Source of the DNA: Bacillota bacterium
GTDB taxonomy: Bacteria > Bacillota > Clostridia > Lachnospirales > Lachnospiraceae
Assembly (NCBI GenBank): GCA_017861355.1
Contig: JAGFXQ010000187.1
Coordinates: 1 to 11,960 of the forward strand
Length of the DNA: 11,960 nucleotides
Reading direction: 5' to 3'
The position numbers and the translations under genes were made by a program. The notes beneath the pieces are model-generated. The model saw nothing but the letters and a program-made list of their open reading frames with translations. It searched no databases and was not told the DNA's origin. Every line of letters begins with the position of its first letter. Positions within the stretch are counted from its first letter, which is position 1. Below, in pieces: positions 1 through 5,651 of this stretch.

Positions 1-264
1 ATAATGAAGACCAATTTTCAGCGATTCATATAAGGTTGCATCTTCACAATTTTCATTCTTAATAAAAACCACACCAAATTCGGACAGTTCGTGCCTTACT
101 TCCTCTTCCTGCGTTCCGGTGATGACAACGATAGGAAATACTTCCGCTTGTTGAAAGGTCAGAACGATCCTTTTGACAACAGGAATAGATCCAAGCTTAA
201 GCATCGGCTTGGCTCTGCTTGTACTAGCTGCAATAATAATACCCCCAATATTACTTTTCCTCAT
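1..264 (-). CDS. MobA/MocA-like nucleotidyltransferase, N-terminal part (runs off left edge)
   Basis: The first 88 residues are visible; the rest lies beyond the left edge. The start is ATG at 262-264, with GGAG about 8 bases upstream. The protein opens with a beta strand (IGGIIIAAS) followed by TSRAKPMLKLGSIPVVKRIV. This matches the start of the NTP-transferase fold used by MobA, MocA and related enzymes, which bind CTP or GTP. Next come a strand, PIVVITG, and KNENCEDATLYESLKIGL, which resembles the N-E-x-x-x-T-x-x-x-S-x-K-I-G-L stretch of clostridial members. The usual AAGxSxRMG loop is changed: Gly is Ser (AAS) and the segment before KPML is shorter, so the nucleotide specificity is unclear. 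Family members mature molybdenum cofactors or are fused to other domains; which applies here cannot be seen. It probably shares a transcript with the Dabb gene, 46 bases upstream. Confidence 0.72.
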   Translation of the reverse strand, partial: MRKSNIGGIIIAASTSRAKPMLKLGSIPVVKRIVLTFQQAEVFPIVVITGTQEEEVRHELSEFGVVFIKNENCEDATLYESLKIGLHY

Positions 265-310
265 AACTAGCTCCGATCTGTCTTGTAATTATGTTATTAC
301 ACCAAATCTC

Positions 311-598
311 TCAGACCTCATAAATAACTGTTTTGCCATCTAATCTGTGAGCATAAATATATTCTCTTACCTTCTCATGATAGGGATGTTTATCATAAAT
401 AGCTACTGCTTCCATGTCCTTGAAGGTACAAATGAGTGCAAGATCATAGCTTCGATCTCCATTATGCCACAGATCTATCCCTGTCTCCATGGATAGAATC
501 TCCGGTATCCTTCCTTCCATACTGTGAAGCTGTTCAATTACGGTTGCAAGGCACTCCTCAGGATCTCGAAATTTGAACAGAACAATATATTTAAGCAT
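311..598 (-). CDS. Dabb-family (stress-responsive alpha/beta barrel) small protein
   Basis: A complete 95-residue protein. It starts with MLKYIVLFKF, the typical first strand of Dabb (dimeric alpha/beta barrel) domains. A helix rich in E, L and H follows, then GIDLWHNGDRSYDLALICTFKDMEAVAIYDKHPYHEKVREYI, which carries the family hallmarks: a D-L-A-L strand, F-K-D and the Y-x-x-H-P-x-H segment. The length equals a single Dabb domain. These proteins are cytoplasmic dimers; some act as enzymes on polyketides or as stress proteins, and most bacterial ones have no assigned reaction. GGAGG lies about 6 bases before the ATG. A sigma-A promoter at 712-740 fits this gene and the nucleotidyltransferase after it. 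The family call is firm; the function is unknown. Confidence 0.88.
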   Translation of the reverse strand: MLKYIVLFKFRDPEECLATVIEQLHSMEGRIPEILSMETGIDLWHNGDRSYDLALICTFKDMEAVAIYDKHPYHEKVREYIYAHRLDGKTVIYEV

Positions 599-711
599 AC
601 ATGCCCTCCATTCTATATATTCATTCTAGATGATTATAATACTCTATATGTTTTCATAAGATGTACACCTTAAGTTTGATGTCTTAGTTTCTCGTTCATC
701 CAATTACCTCA

Positions 712-740
712 ATTATACAGAAATTTCAAGAAAATATCAA
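712..740 (-). promoter_or_regulatory. Sigma-A type promoter for the Dabb / nucleotidyltransferase pair
   Basis: Read on the minus strand, TTGATA (735-740) is followed by exactly 17 bases and then a perfect TATAAT (712-717). Transcription should start near 705, leaving a leader of about 105 bases before the Dabb ATG at 598. A second TATAAT lies at 633-638, but the matching -35 (TCTTAT) is poor. The 201-base gap (599-799) holds no other gene that I can support. Confidence 0.72.
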
Positions 741-799
741 TTGTCATTCAACGCCTTGAAACCATCTGCAATAATATCGATACGTATCTCATAGGAGAT

Positions 800-976
800 T
801 TATTCCTCTATGATACTGTATTCCAGATATTCATACCGCAGCTGTGTGCCTTCCAGAATCTGCGGCGGTAAGATTGCTCTTGCCACCAACTTCAGATCAC
901 CCTCCGGCTGGTCAATCCTACGAAGATGTGCGTAATCTCCATCTATTTTTATTACTATGTATTCGAATGCTTCCAT
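800..976 (-). CDS. 58-residue conserved-type small protein, DUF3006-like
   Basis: A short gene with ATG at 974-976 and TAA at 800-802, encoding 58 residues. It starts MEAFEYIVIKIDGDYAHLRR and ends LRYEYLEYSIIEE. AGAGGTG precedes the start by about 7 bases. The pattern of I-D-G-D-Y-A-x-L, a run of polar residues, then an acidic, tyrosine-rich final strand suggests a small all-beta protein like DUF3006 and similar short clostridial proteins. Some of these have been labelled chorismate-pyruvate lyase in databases without good reason. No signal peptide or membrane segment is present. It lies 56 bases after the DUF7916-like gene and may share its transcript. The gap between them is very AT-rich and holds a perfect 14-base palindrome (992-1005). 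Coding status is well supported by the start site and composition; the role is unknown. Confidence 0.7.
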   Translation of the reverse strand: MEAFEYIVIKIDGDYAHLRRIDQPEGDLKLVARAILPPQILEGTQLRYEYLEYSIIEE

Positions 977-991
977 GATGACACCTCTTGT

Positions 992-1005
992 TTAATAATT
1001 ATTAA
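992..1005. repeat. Perfect 14-base AT-only palindrome upstream of the 58-residue gene
   Basis: TTAATAATTATTAA is fully self-complementary and sits about 16 bases upstream of the ATG at 976, just before the ribosome binding site. It could be an operator or simply an accident of AT-rich DNA. No G or C is present, so an RNA hairpin would be weak. Confidence 0.3.
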
Positions 1006-1032
1006 TCAATTTATTATATGCATGCTTATTCT

Positions 1033-1959
1033 CTATCGGTTTATGGATAATGCCATTCTATGATAGGTATGTCTGACTCCTCGGATTGCAATGGAATAAG
1101 CCATAATATTCTCAGGTATCGCAGTACCCGGATAGCCGGTATCACCAATGTGGTGCAGGTCCGTTCCTGTCATCTTACACATCAATGCAATCTGCCTTAT
1201 GGTATTAACATCGGCACCCTCCTGAGAGGTTCCGATTGCGGTAATGGTTAATACACCAAGCGAATGGGCGTAGGATACCAGTTCTCTGATATATTCTACC
1301 GAAATACCGGGGACGGTTCCCGGCGCCGGCAGCAGAATGATATCTGCTCCTGCCAGTACAAATTCCTGAATATCCTCCTTCGTTATAATCCGGTCTGCAC
1401 CTTCTGAGATCACTCCGGACGCATGCATCTTTCCTGCCGCTAAGATAACCTTGTTCTTTAACTCACGACTGATGCTCTCTAAAGAGTCGACGATGGCACG
1501 GTTGCTGATTCCATTTCCGGGATTACCAGTCAGCAGTATCATATTCACGCCCATATCACAGGCAATTCGGGCATTCTCAAGGGTCGCCCTTCTACCCTCG
1601 GACATCTTCCACATCGTGTTATCATTCTCCGTGGCAGCACCTTGCTCGACCGGCTCCAGATTGATTCCAATCATGCGTCCAGTCAGCCGTTTTAGCTCCT
1701 GTACCGTATGAGACGGGTCAATCTTAGGTAAGCCATGGATCACCGGGTTCTGTACATCAAACATATTAAGCAGAACAATGTCCGCTCCCATGGAAGCAAC
1801 CAGTTCTGCATTGGTCACATCACCGAGCAGCGGCATTGTAATTCCGATGCATTCACAGATAATAATCCTGCCTTCACTTCCTGCGATGGATGAAAGAAAA
1901 TCTGATTTTGTAAATTGATTTAGGTCAGATGCTGTACAATCCAAATATCTTTTTGCCAT
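1033..1959 (-). CDS. DUF7916-like predicted TIM-barrel protein
   Basis: A complete 308-residue protein with ATG at 1957-1959 and AGGAGG about 7 bases upstream. Alternating beta/alpha segments suggest a TIM barrel: RIIICECIG (31-39), ADIVLLNMFDVQNPVIHGLP (59-78), MIGINLEPV (96-104), MILLTGNPGNG (140-150), VILAAGKMHASG (171-182), ADIILLPAPGTVPGI (205-219), TITAIGTSQEGAD (238-250) and HHIGDTGYPG (269-278). The end, IMAYSIAIRGVRHTYHRMA, is typical of this family. Homologues have long been mislabelled haloacid dehalogenase-like hydrolase, but no HAD motif (DxDx[TV]) is visible. The Gly-rich loops at strand ends could bind a phosphate, but the reaction is unknown. It lies downstream of pucR with its own putative promoter, so control by PucR is possible. 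Family assignment is from memory of the sequence pattern. Confidence 0.8.
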   Translation of the reverse strand: MAKRYLDCTASDLNQFTKSDFLSSIAGSEGRIIICECIGITMPLLGDVTNAELVASMGADIVLLNMFDVQNPVIHGLPKIDPSHTVQELKRLTGRMIGINLEPVEQGAATENDNTMWKMSEGRRATLENARIACDMGVNMILLTGNPGNGISNRAIVDSLESISRELKNKVILAAGKMHASGVISEGADRIITKEDIQEFVLAGADIILLPAPGTVPGISVEYIRELVSYAHSLGVLTITAIGTSQEGADVNTIRQIALMCKMTGTDLHHIGDTGYPGTAIPENIMAYSIAIRGVRHTYHRMALSINR

Positions 1960-2041
1960 GACTTATCCTCCTGTTAATCACTTTCTCTTAATTCTGCTAC
2001 TGAGCAGTGATATCCTGCCCCATAGTAGTTCGTTTTTCTAT

Positions 2042-2058
2042 ACCGCTCTTAGAGCAGT
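2042..2058. promoter_or_regulatory. Candidate operator palindrome in the leader of the DUF7916-like gene
   Basis: ACCGCTCT-T-AGAGCAGT on the plus strand forms two 8-base arms around one central base, with 7 of 8 pairs complementary. It lies about 16-32 bases downstream of the start site expected from the promoter at 2081-2110, a position where a repressor could block transcription. A weaker dyad, ACTG-AG-CAGT, is at 1999-2008; both contain GAGCAGT. In RNA the 17-base element would form a stem with almost no loop, so a DNA site is likelier than a hairpin. No binding protein can be named. Confidence 0.35.
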
Positions 2059-2080
2059 TCCTTCTTGCTCTGTCAGCTCC

Positions 2081-2110
2081 AGTATATCATAATCGTGGAT
2101 TTCCAGACAA
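2081..2110 (-). promoter_or_regulatory. Putative sigma-A promoter for the DUF7916-like gene
   Basis: On the minus strand, TTGTCT (2105-2110) is followed by 18 bases and then TATACT (2081-2086). Both boxes are one or two changes from consensus. This would give a leader of about 115 bases before the ATG at 1959. No terminator is visible between pucR and this gene, so read-through from pucR is also possible. Confidence 0.45.
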
Positions 2111-2140
2111 CCTAATCTGACAATAGTACAATTCCCCAGT

Positions 2141-2248
2141 TATGTTTATGTCAATGTTTATCTCTATGTTTATCTCTATGTTTATCTCTATGTTTATCTC
2201 TATGTTTATCTCTATATTTGTCTCTATATTTATCTCTATATTTATTTC
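2141..2248. repeat. 12-bp tandem repeat, nine copies
   Basis: The unit TATGTTTATCTC (plus strand) is repeated nine times head to tail over 108 bases. Copies 3-6 (2165-2212) are identical. Copies 1, 2 and 8 have one change each, and copies 7 and 9 have two each. Variation clusters at the two ends, as expected if the centre expanded recently by slipped-strand replication. The array begins about 30 bases upstream of the -35 box at 2105-2110. Its last copy contains the pucR stop codon (2242-2244). Because the stop lies at the array's pucR-proximal end, changes in copy number would alter the distance between pucR and the next promoter, not the pucR reading frame. Confidence 0.93.
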
Positions 2249-3414
2249 TCCATATCCCGGATATAGAAGGCAACCCGATATAGAAATAATTCATCCATAC
2301 TTTGAAATTCACATCCAACAATTTGTTTTATTTTCTGTATGCGGTAATTCACCGTATTCCTATGTGTGTAAGTCTCTTCGGCGACGCGGAGGATGCTCCG
2401 GTCATTCTTAATATAACTTCGCAATGTCTCCAGGTAGGAGGTATGATGATGCTTATCATAATCCTCAAGAGAACCCAGTATTTCACCGGAATAGCTGGAT
2501 AGGATCTGTGCATCCTCGATCGAATACAGAATCTTGTAAAACCCCATCTCATCAAATCGCACGATGACCTGTTTCTTACCCATCGCCATCATCAATGCGG
2601 TTCTGGCTCTTTTATAACCGTTTGACAGTTCCTCGATGCCCGATATTCTTGGACCAATTCCGAGATAAAAGCAGTTCTTACGGACAAAATACCCAAAGCT
2701 TTGCAGAATCAGATCCGGCAACTCCATAAAGTATCGATCCTCCATATTATTCAGAACCAGTACTATCGAATCCTCCATCCGGATCAACCCGTAGGATATA
2801 TTTATTTTCTTATTTCCCTTCCATAAACCGAATAGATTCTCCATCTTGAACAGTGCCTGATTCAGATTTGTCTCTTCTTCGATTGTCTTTTTCACATTCA
2901 GGCAAAATAGCTGAAAGGTTCCATTGATATCATATCTTTGACCCAGTACCTGCCGGTATTCCGCTTCATTTCCATGTCCCTGTATCACTTGGCGGAAGCT
3001 AAGACTGATCTTCTTCTCGTACTGCTGTTGATCAATGATTCTTGTGCAATAATCCTGAATCAGACTGGTTATTGATATCTCCCACGGCATTTCCAGTAAC
3101 GGAAATCGATGCTCGTCACACCAGGTGATCACCTCCGTAGGTATCTTCTCCAGATACATACCTGTATTGATGATGATTCCGGCACATTCCCCCTTTGCCA
3201 TCTCCTGCACCAGCATAAGCAACCAGTTCGGTTGGTCGGCTTTCATTCCGGTAGTAATCGCCAGCTCCTCACCATGGAATCTGGAGACAATCGTCTCATC
3301 TTCGAGCATATGAACCCAGCTGACTACGGTATCCATGCCTGCTTTCCCTGCTGCTATCTTCAGACGAAACTGATCCTTTGTCTCTTCATAGATCTCCCAA
3401 AATCGGATCGCCAT
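2242..3414 (-). CDS. PucR-family transcriptional regulator
   Basis: A complete 390-residue regulator with ATG at 3412-3414 and AAGGATG about 6 bases upstream. Residues 1-120 match the PucR N-terminal (purine catabolism regulator-like) domain: VSWVHMLED at 31-39, an E-E-L-A-I-T-T-G strand at 49-56, and CAGIIINTGMYLEKIP at 77-92. The middle (about 130-310) is a variable region ending in RFDEMGFYKILYSI, typical of the GGDEF-like domain of this family. The C-terminal helix-turn-helix (about 326-386) reads YLETLRSYIKNDRSILRVAEETYTHRNTVNYRIQKI, the diagnostic PucR/CdaR HTH. Family members respond to purine-pathway or other small metabolites and often control neighbouring genes. A large palindrome over its putative promoter suggests autoregulation. 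No purine genes are visible here, so the ligand is unknown. The final codons lie inside a 12-bp tandem repeat. Confidence 0.93.
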   Translation of the reverse strand: MAIRFWEIYEETKDQFRLKIAAGKAGMDTVVSWVHMLEDETIVSRFHGEELAITTGMKADQPNWLLMLVQEMAKGECAGIIINTGMYLEKIPTEVITWCDEHRFPLLEMPWEISITSLIQDYCTRIIDQQQYEKKISLSFRQVIQGHGNEAEYRQVLGQRYDINGTFQLFCLNVKKTIEEETNLNQALFKMENLFGLWKGNKKINISYGLIRMEDSIVLVLNNMEDRYFMELPDLILQSFGYFVRKNCFYLGIGPRISGIEELSNGYKRARTALMMAMGKKQVIVRFDEMGFYKILYSIEDAQILSSYSGEILGSLEDYDKHHHTSYLETLRSYIKNDRSILRVAEETYTHRNTVNYRIQKIKQIVGCEFQSMDELFLYRVAFYIRDMEK

Positions 3415-3438
3415 AATTCATCCTTTCATTCAAGTTGC

Positions 3439-3471
3439 CCGATTATACAAACATATGTTTTGTATTATCGG
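3439..3471. promoter_or_regulatory. Large palindrome (candidate operator) over the pucR promoter
   Basis: Two 13-base arms, CCGATTATACAAA and TTTGTATTATCGG, flank a 7-base centre; 12 of 13 pairs are complementary. The left arm includes a minus-strand TATAAT (3442-3447), about 28-33 bases upstream of the pucR ATG and well placed as its -10 box, although no good -35 is seen. A dimeric repressor bound here would block pucR and might influence the divergent small gene. Autoregulation by PucR is the simplest idea but is not shown. Confidence 0.6.
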
Positions 3472-3530
3472 CACTAATTTATATGTTATTTTCAGATTAC
3501 CAGATTATATACAATGAGTCAATTGCTGAT

Positions 3531-3536
3531 TATAAT
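3531..3536 (+). promoter_or_regulatory. Possible -10 box of the small plus-strand gene
   Basis: A perfect TATAAT lies 66 bases upstream of the ATG at 3603. No acceptable -35 sequence is found 16-18 bases further upstream; a TG pair lies nearby but is one base out of the extended -10 position. The region is AT-rich, so a chance match is possible. Confidence 0.35.
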
Positions 3537-3602
3537 ATATCTATAAATAAGCATTATTTAACACTTTTAAGAAACATTACAATTATTGAGGAGGGCATCT
3601 AT

Positions 3603-3764
3603 ATGTATATCAGCAGCACAAACATATATATTAATCCATCGGAGTATACATCAAATATTCCTAACAGTTTGATTACCTCCGAACGATATTATAACTGCGA
3701 AAACTTTTTTGCAAATACTCACGCTAAGAGAAAAGGCCTGTTTCATCTTTTCGCAAAGAAATAA
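3603..3764 (+). CDS. Small 53-residue protein of unknown function
   Basis: This is the only plus-strand gene I support. The ATG at 3603-3605 follows a strong GAGGAGGG site (3588-3595) by 7 bases. The frame is open further upstream, but this start is clearly the one with a ribosome binding site. The product begins MYISSTNIYINPSEYTSNIP and ends in a basic, aromatic tail, HAKRKGLFHLFAKK. It has many Asn, Ser and Tyr residues, a single Cys, and no signal peptide or membrane helix. I do not recognise a family. A perfect hairpin terminator follows 30 bases after the stop, so the gene looks like a complete single-gene unit. It is divergent from pucR, with a palindrome between them. It could be a regulatory or signalling peptide, or a narrow-lineage protein; nothing in the sequence decides this. 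Confidence 0.62.
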   Translation: MYISSTNIYINPSEYTSNIPNSLITSERYYNCENFFANTHAKRKGLFHLFAKK

Positions 3765-3794
3765 TAACATATAAAAGTTTCTATCTTTAAATAC

Positions 3795-3826
3795 AAAAAT
3801 AGAGAGCAGCAATGCTCTCTATTTTT
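3795..3826. terminator. Bidirectional intrinsic terminator
   Basis: A perfect 14-bp stem: AAAAATAGAGAGCA and TGCTCTCTATTTTT around a GCAA loop (3809-3812). The stem ends in an A-run on one side and a T-run on the other, so it works in both directions. It ends the small plus-strand gene (stop at 3764) and the minus-strand esterase (stop at 3906). Confidence 0.92.
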
Positions 3827-3905
3827 AATGTTCTATTGATCTGTTTCTCTTACCTATAGCTATCGGCTCATGCACTAGACCAAGCTACGTACCTAGCTAA
3901 ATCAA

Positions 3906-5460
3906 TTACTTGATTGTTAACGTACCATCCGCATTTCTGGAGAAATGCTCAATAAAATCCCAAGCAGCACGGCATGATTGAGCCACAACGATATGACCGG
4001 AATTCGAATTGCATGCCAAGGCTGTATAGCAATTACCATCTTCGCTGTTATATAGATTTACTGTTGTAGTTATGTGACTATACAGTCTGCTTTGAACAGA
4101 ATACGACTTGTTTGCCTTGATTCCCCAGATTGCATCTGCATTTCTATCGAAGGAATAATGATCCGTAACCATATTCAGTTTAAACAATCCAGCTATTCTG
4201 GTATCCACTGTGTTTGCCTTTAAGCCATCATCTCCGAAAATCGAGAATTTCTGATGTGGCAGCTCCGGTAATTGTGATGAATCCCCGGCGATGTAGAAGG
4301 TTGGCATAATAAGATTAGGATATTTCGGGTTTACTTCATTGAATGCACCGTTTGTTGGTATAATTCCAGCAAATTCATTTCCAAATTCATCAGCCAAACC
4401 CCATGTTTTAACCGCACCCATAGAATATCCACTTGCATACACTCTTGTGGAATCGATCATCGGATATTCTTTCTTAAGATAGTTCAATAATTCTTCCATT
4501 AGAGCTGCGGTATAATTGGTATGACGATTTACACTGACCACCATAAAACCATTTTCCTTGCCAATTATCGGCCATTCCGAGAGCCATGCCTGTTGTTCAG
4601 CGCTAGCATCGAAACCATGGAATAAGAATAGCAAGGGAACCGTACCCTTTGCACTATCCTTCCTGTCATTCGGAATATAGGAATAGTATTCGATCTTGGT
4701 GTCAAAGTGCTGAATATATTCACGTTTCTCGGTAATACCCAGTTTATCGTACTTTGGAACGTCAACGATTATATTTCTTTCCAACTTAATTGCAGTACTT
4801 ACCACCTCTTCATAGCCTTTGAGAACTGCCTCCTTATCAAAGCCGTTCTTAATTTTACTTGTCTGTTGTCCGACTTTCTTACAGTTTACATTCAGTTTTT
4901 TGAATGTATCATAGATTTCCTTTGTGCCGTTAATAAGATAGGCGGCTACCTCGTCTCCCGCTGTTATGACCGGTTCTTTGACATTATCCAGAATAACGCC
5001 GGTAGGCTTAAACGGTATCACGGCTGGTGTCAGGTAATCCTGCGTATCTACACCTTTGACAAGATATTTTGCTACAAAATCCGCTCCGCGGCCTTCAGCA
5101 ATGACATAAGTTCTTGCAGGAAAACCAGGAAAGAATCCATCGCTTGATATTCCATCCGGATATACCTTATTCGAGCTGATAGAATAACTGGTATATACTG
5201 CAGACAGGGATCCCTTGTCTGCCTCACCCCATTGTTCTCCAATGGAATTCACAAATAATATTATACATTCTTCTTCTGCAGCGATCTTACCAATACCTGA
5301 GGAATCTGCGGTCTTAAGCGCTGAGGCTGCAGGTCACCGACCTGATTTTACCACTATCCTTTGTTGTTGTCTCTGCAGATGCAGTTTGGAACGAACCACC
5401 TACGAATAACGTTGTGATTAGTAGTAATCCAATCGTCTTTCTTACATACTTTGTAAACAT
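3906..5460 (-). pseudogene. Secreted PHB-depolymerase-like esterase, split by a +1 frameshift
   Basis: The ATG at 5458-5460 follows an excellent GGAGGAG site. It encodes a signal peptide (basic MFTKYVRK, hydrophobic GLLLITTLFVGG, then QTASA with likely cleavage after residue 29). That frame ends at TAA 5314-5316, after 48 codons. The body is in the +1 frame, open from 5333 to 3906 with no ATG at its beginning; the first usable codon is a GTG at 5252 without a good ribosome site. Counting from that GTG, the alpha/beta hydrolase core includes LLFLFHGFD (207-215), the nucleophile elbow GYSMG (Ser277), IAGD (Asp324) and SGH (His420), a plausible catalytic triad. Family members hydrolyse polyester or carbohydrate ester bonds outside the cell. 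The N-terminal 190 residues are not recognised with confidence. The catalytic body shows no other damage, so a recent single-base change or a sequencing error is likely. Confidence 0.8.
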
Positions 5461-5473
5461 AAAATATCTCCTC

Positions 5474-5491
5474 CTTATAAGATCTTGTAAG
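5474..5491. promoter_or_regulatory. Dyad next to the esterase ribosome binding site
   Basis: CTTATAAGATCTTGTAAG is an 18-base palindrome with 8 of 9 complementary pairs, touching the GGAGGAG site of the esterase. It may be an operator, or an RNA stem that affects ribosome access. There is no independent support. Confidence 0.3.
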
Positions 5492-5553
5492 AACCCCGGA
5501 AAGCCTTTACTGATTCTCCAGCGTCTTTCTCAATAATTAAAGCTGGAAATAAT

Positions 5554-5572
5554 ATGTAAAAGCTTTCTACAT
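5554..5572. promoter_or_regulatory. Inverted repeat ATGTA-N9-TACAT upstream of the esterase
   Basis: The plus strand reads ATGTAAAAGCTTTCTACAT: 5-base arms around an AAAGCTTT-containing centre. It lies about 95 bases upstream of the esterase ATG, in the 191-base gap after the response regulator gene, a likely place for promoter control. It resembles a catabolite-response (cre) site only loosely, because the central CG is missing. No convincing sigma-A promoter and no terminator were found in this gap. Confidence 0.28.
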
Positions 5573-5651
5573 TCTTAATGATAGCATTCTTATATAAGAT
5601 TGATATTAAATGTGTACTATGTTCTTTTGATTTTAAACAATCTTTCAATTA

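Noticed and set aside
670..699. Possible 9-codon leader peptide (MNEKLRHQT) before the Dabb gene
   Set aside because: Its ATG lies only about 6-8 bases after the predicted transcription start, too close for the GAGGT to serve as a ribosome site, and no attenuator structure was found.
779..799. Hairpin ATCTC-ATAG-GAGAT and palindrome GATACGTATC after the 58-residue gene as a terminator
   Set aside because: The stem is only five pairs and no T-run follows on the minus strand.
2142..2411. Plus-strand open frame with a repeating MFIS peptide
   Set aside because: It results from reading the 12-bp tandem repeat and then the antisense of pucR. No ribosome binding site precedes it.
5314..5320. Programmed +1 frameshift at GCT-TAA-G, as in the release factor 2 gene
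   Set aside because: No upstream Shine-Dalgarno-like stimulator or downstream structure is visible, and the stop is TAA rather than TGA; a mutation or sequencing error is simpler.
5554..5572. Catabolite-response (cre) site before the esterase
   Set aside because: The dyad lacks the central CG of cre sites and its spacing differs; kept only as an unassigned inverted repeat.
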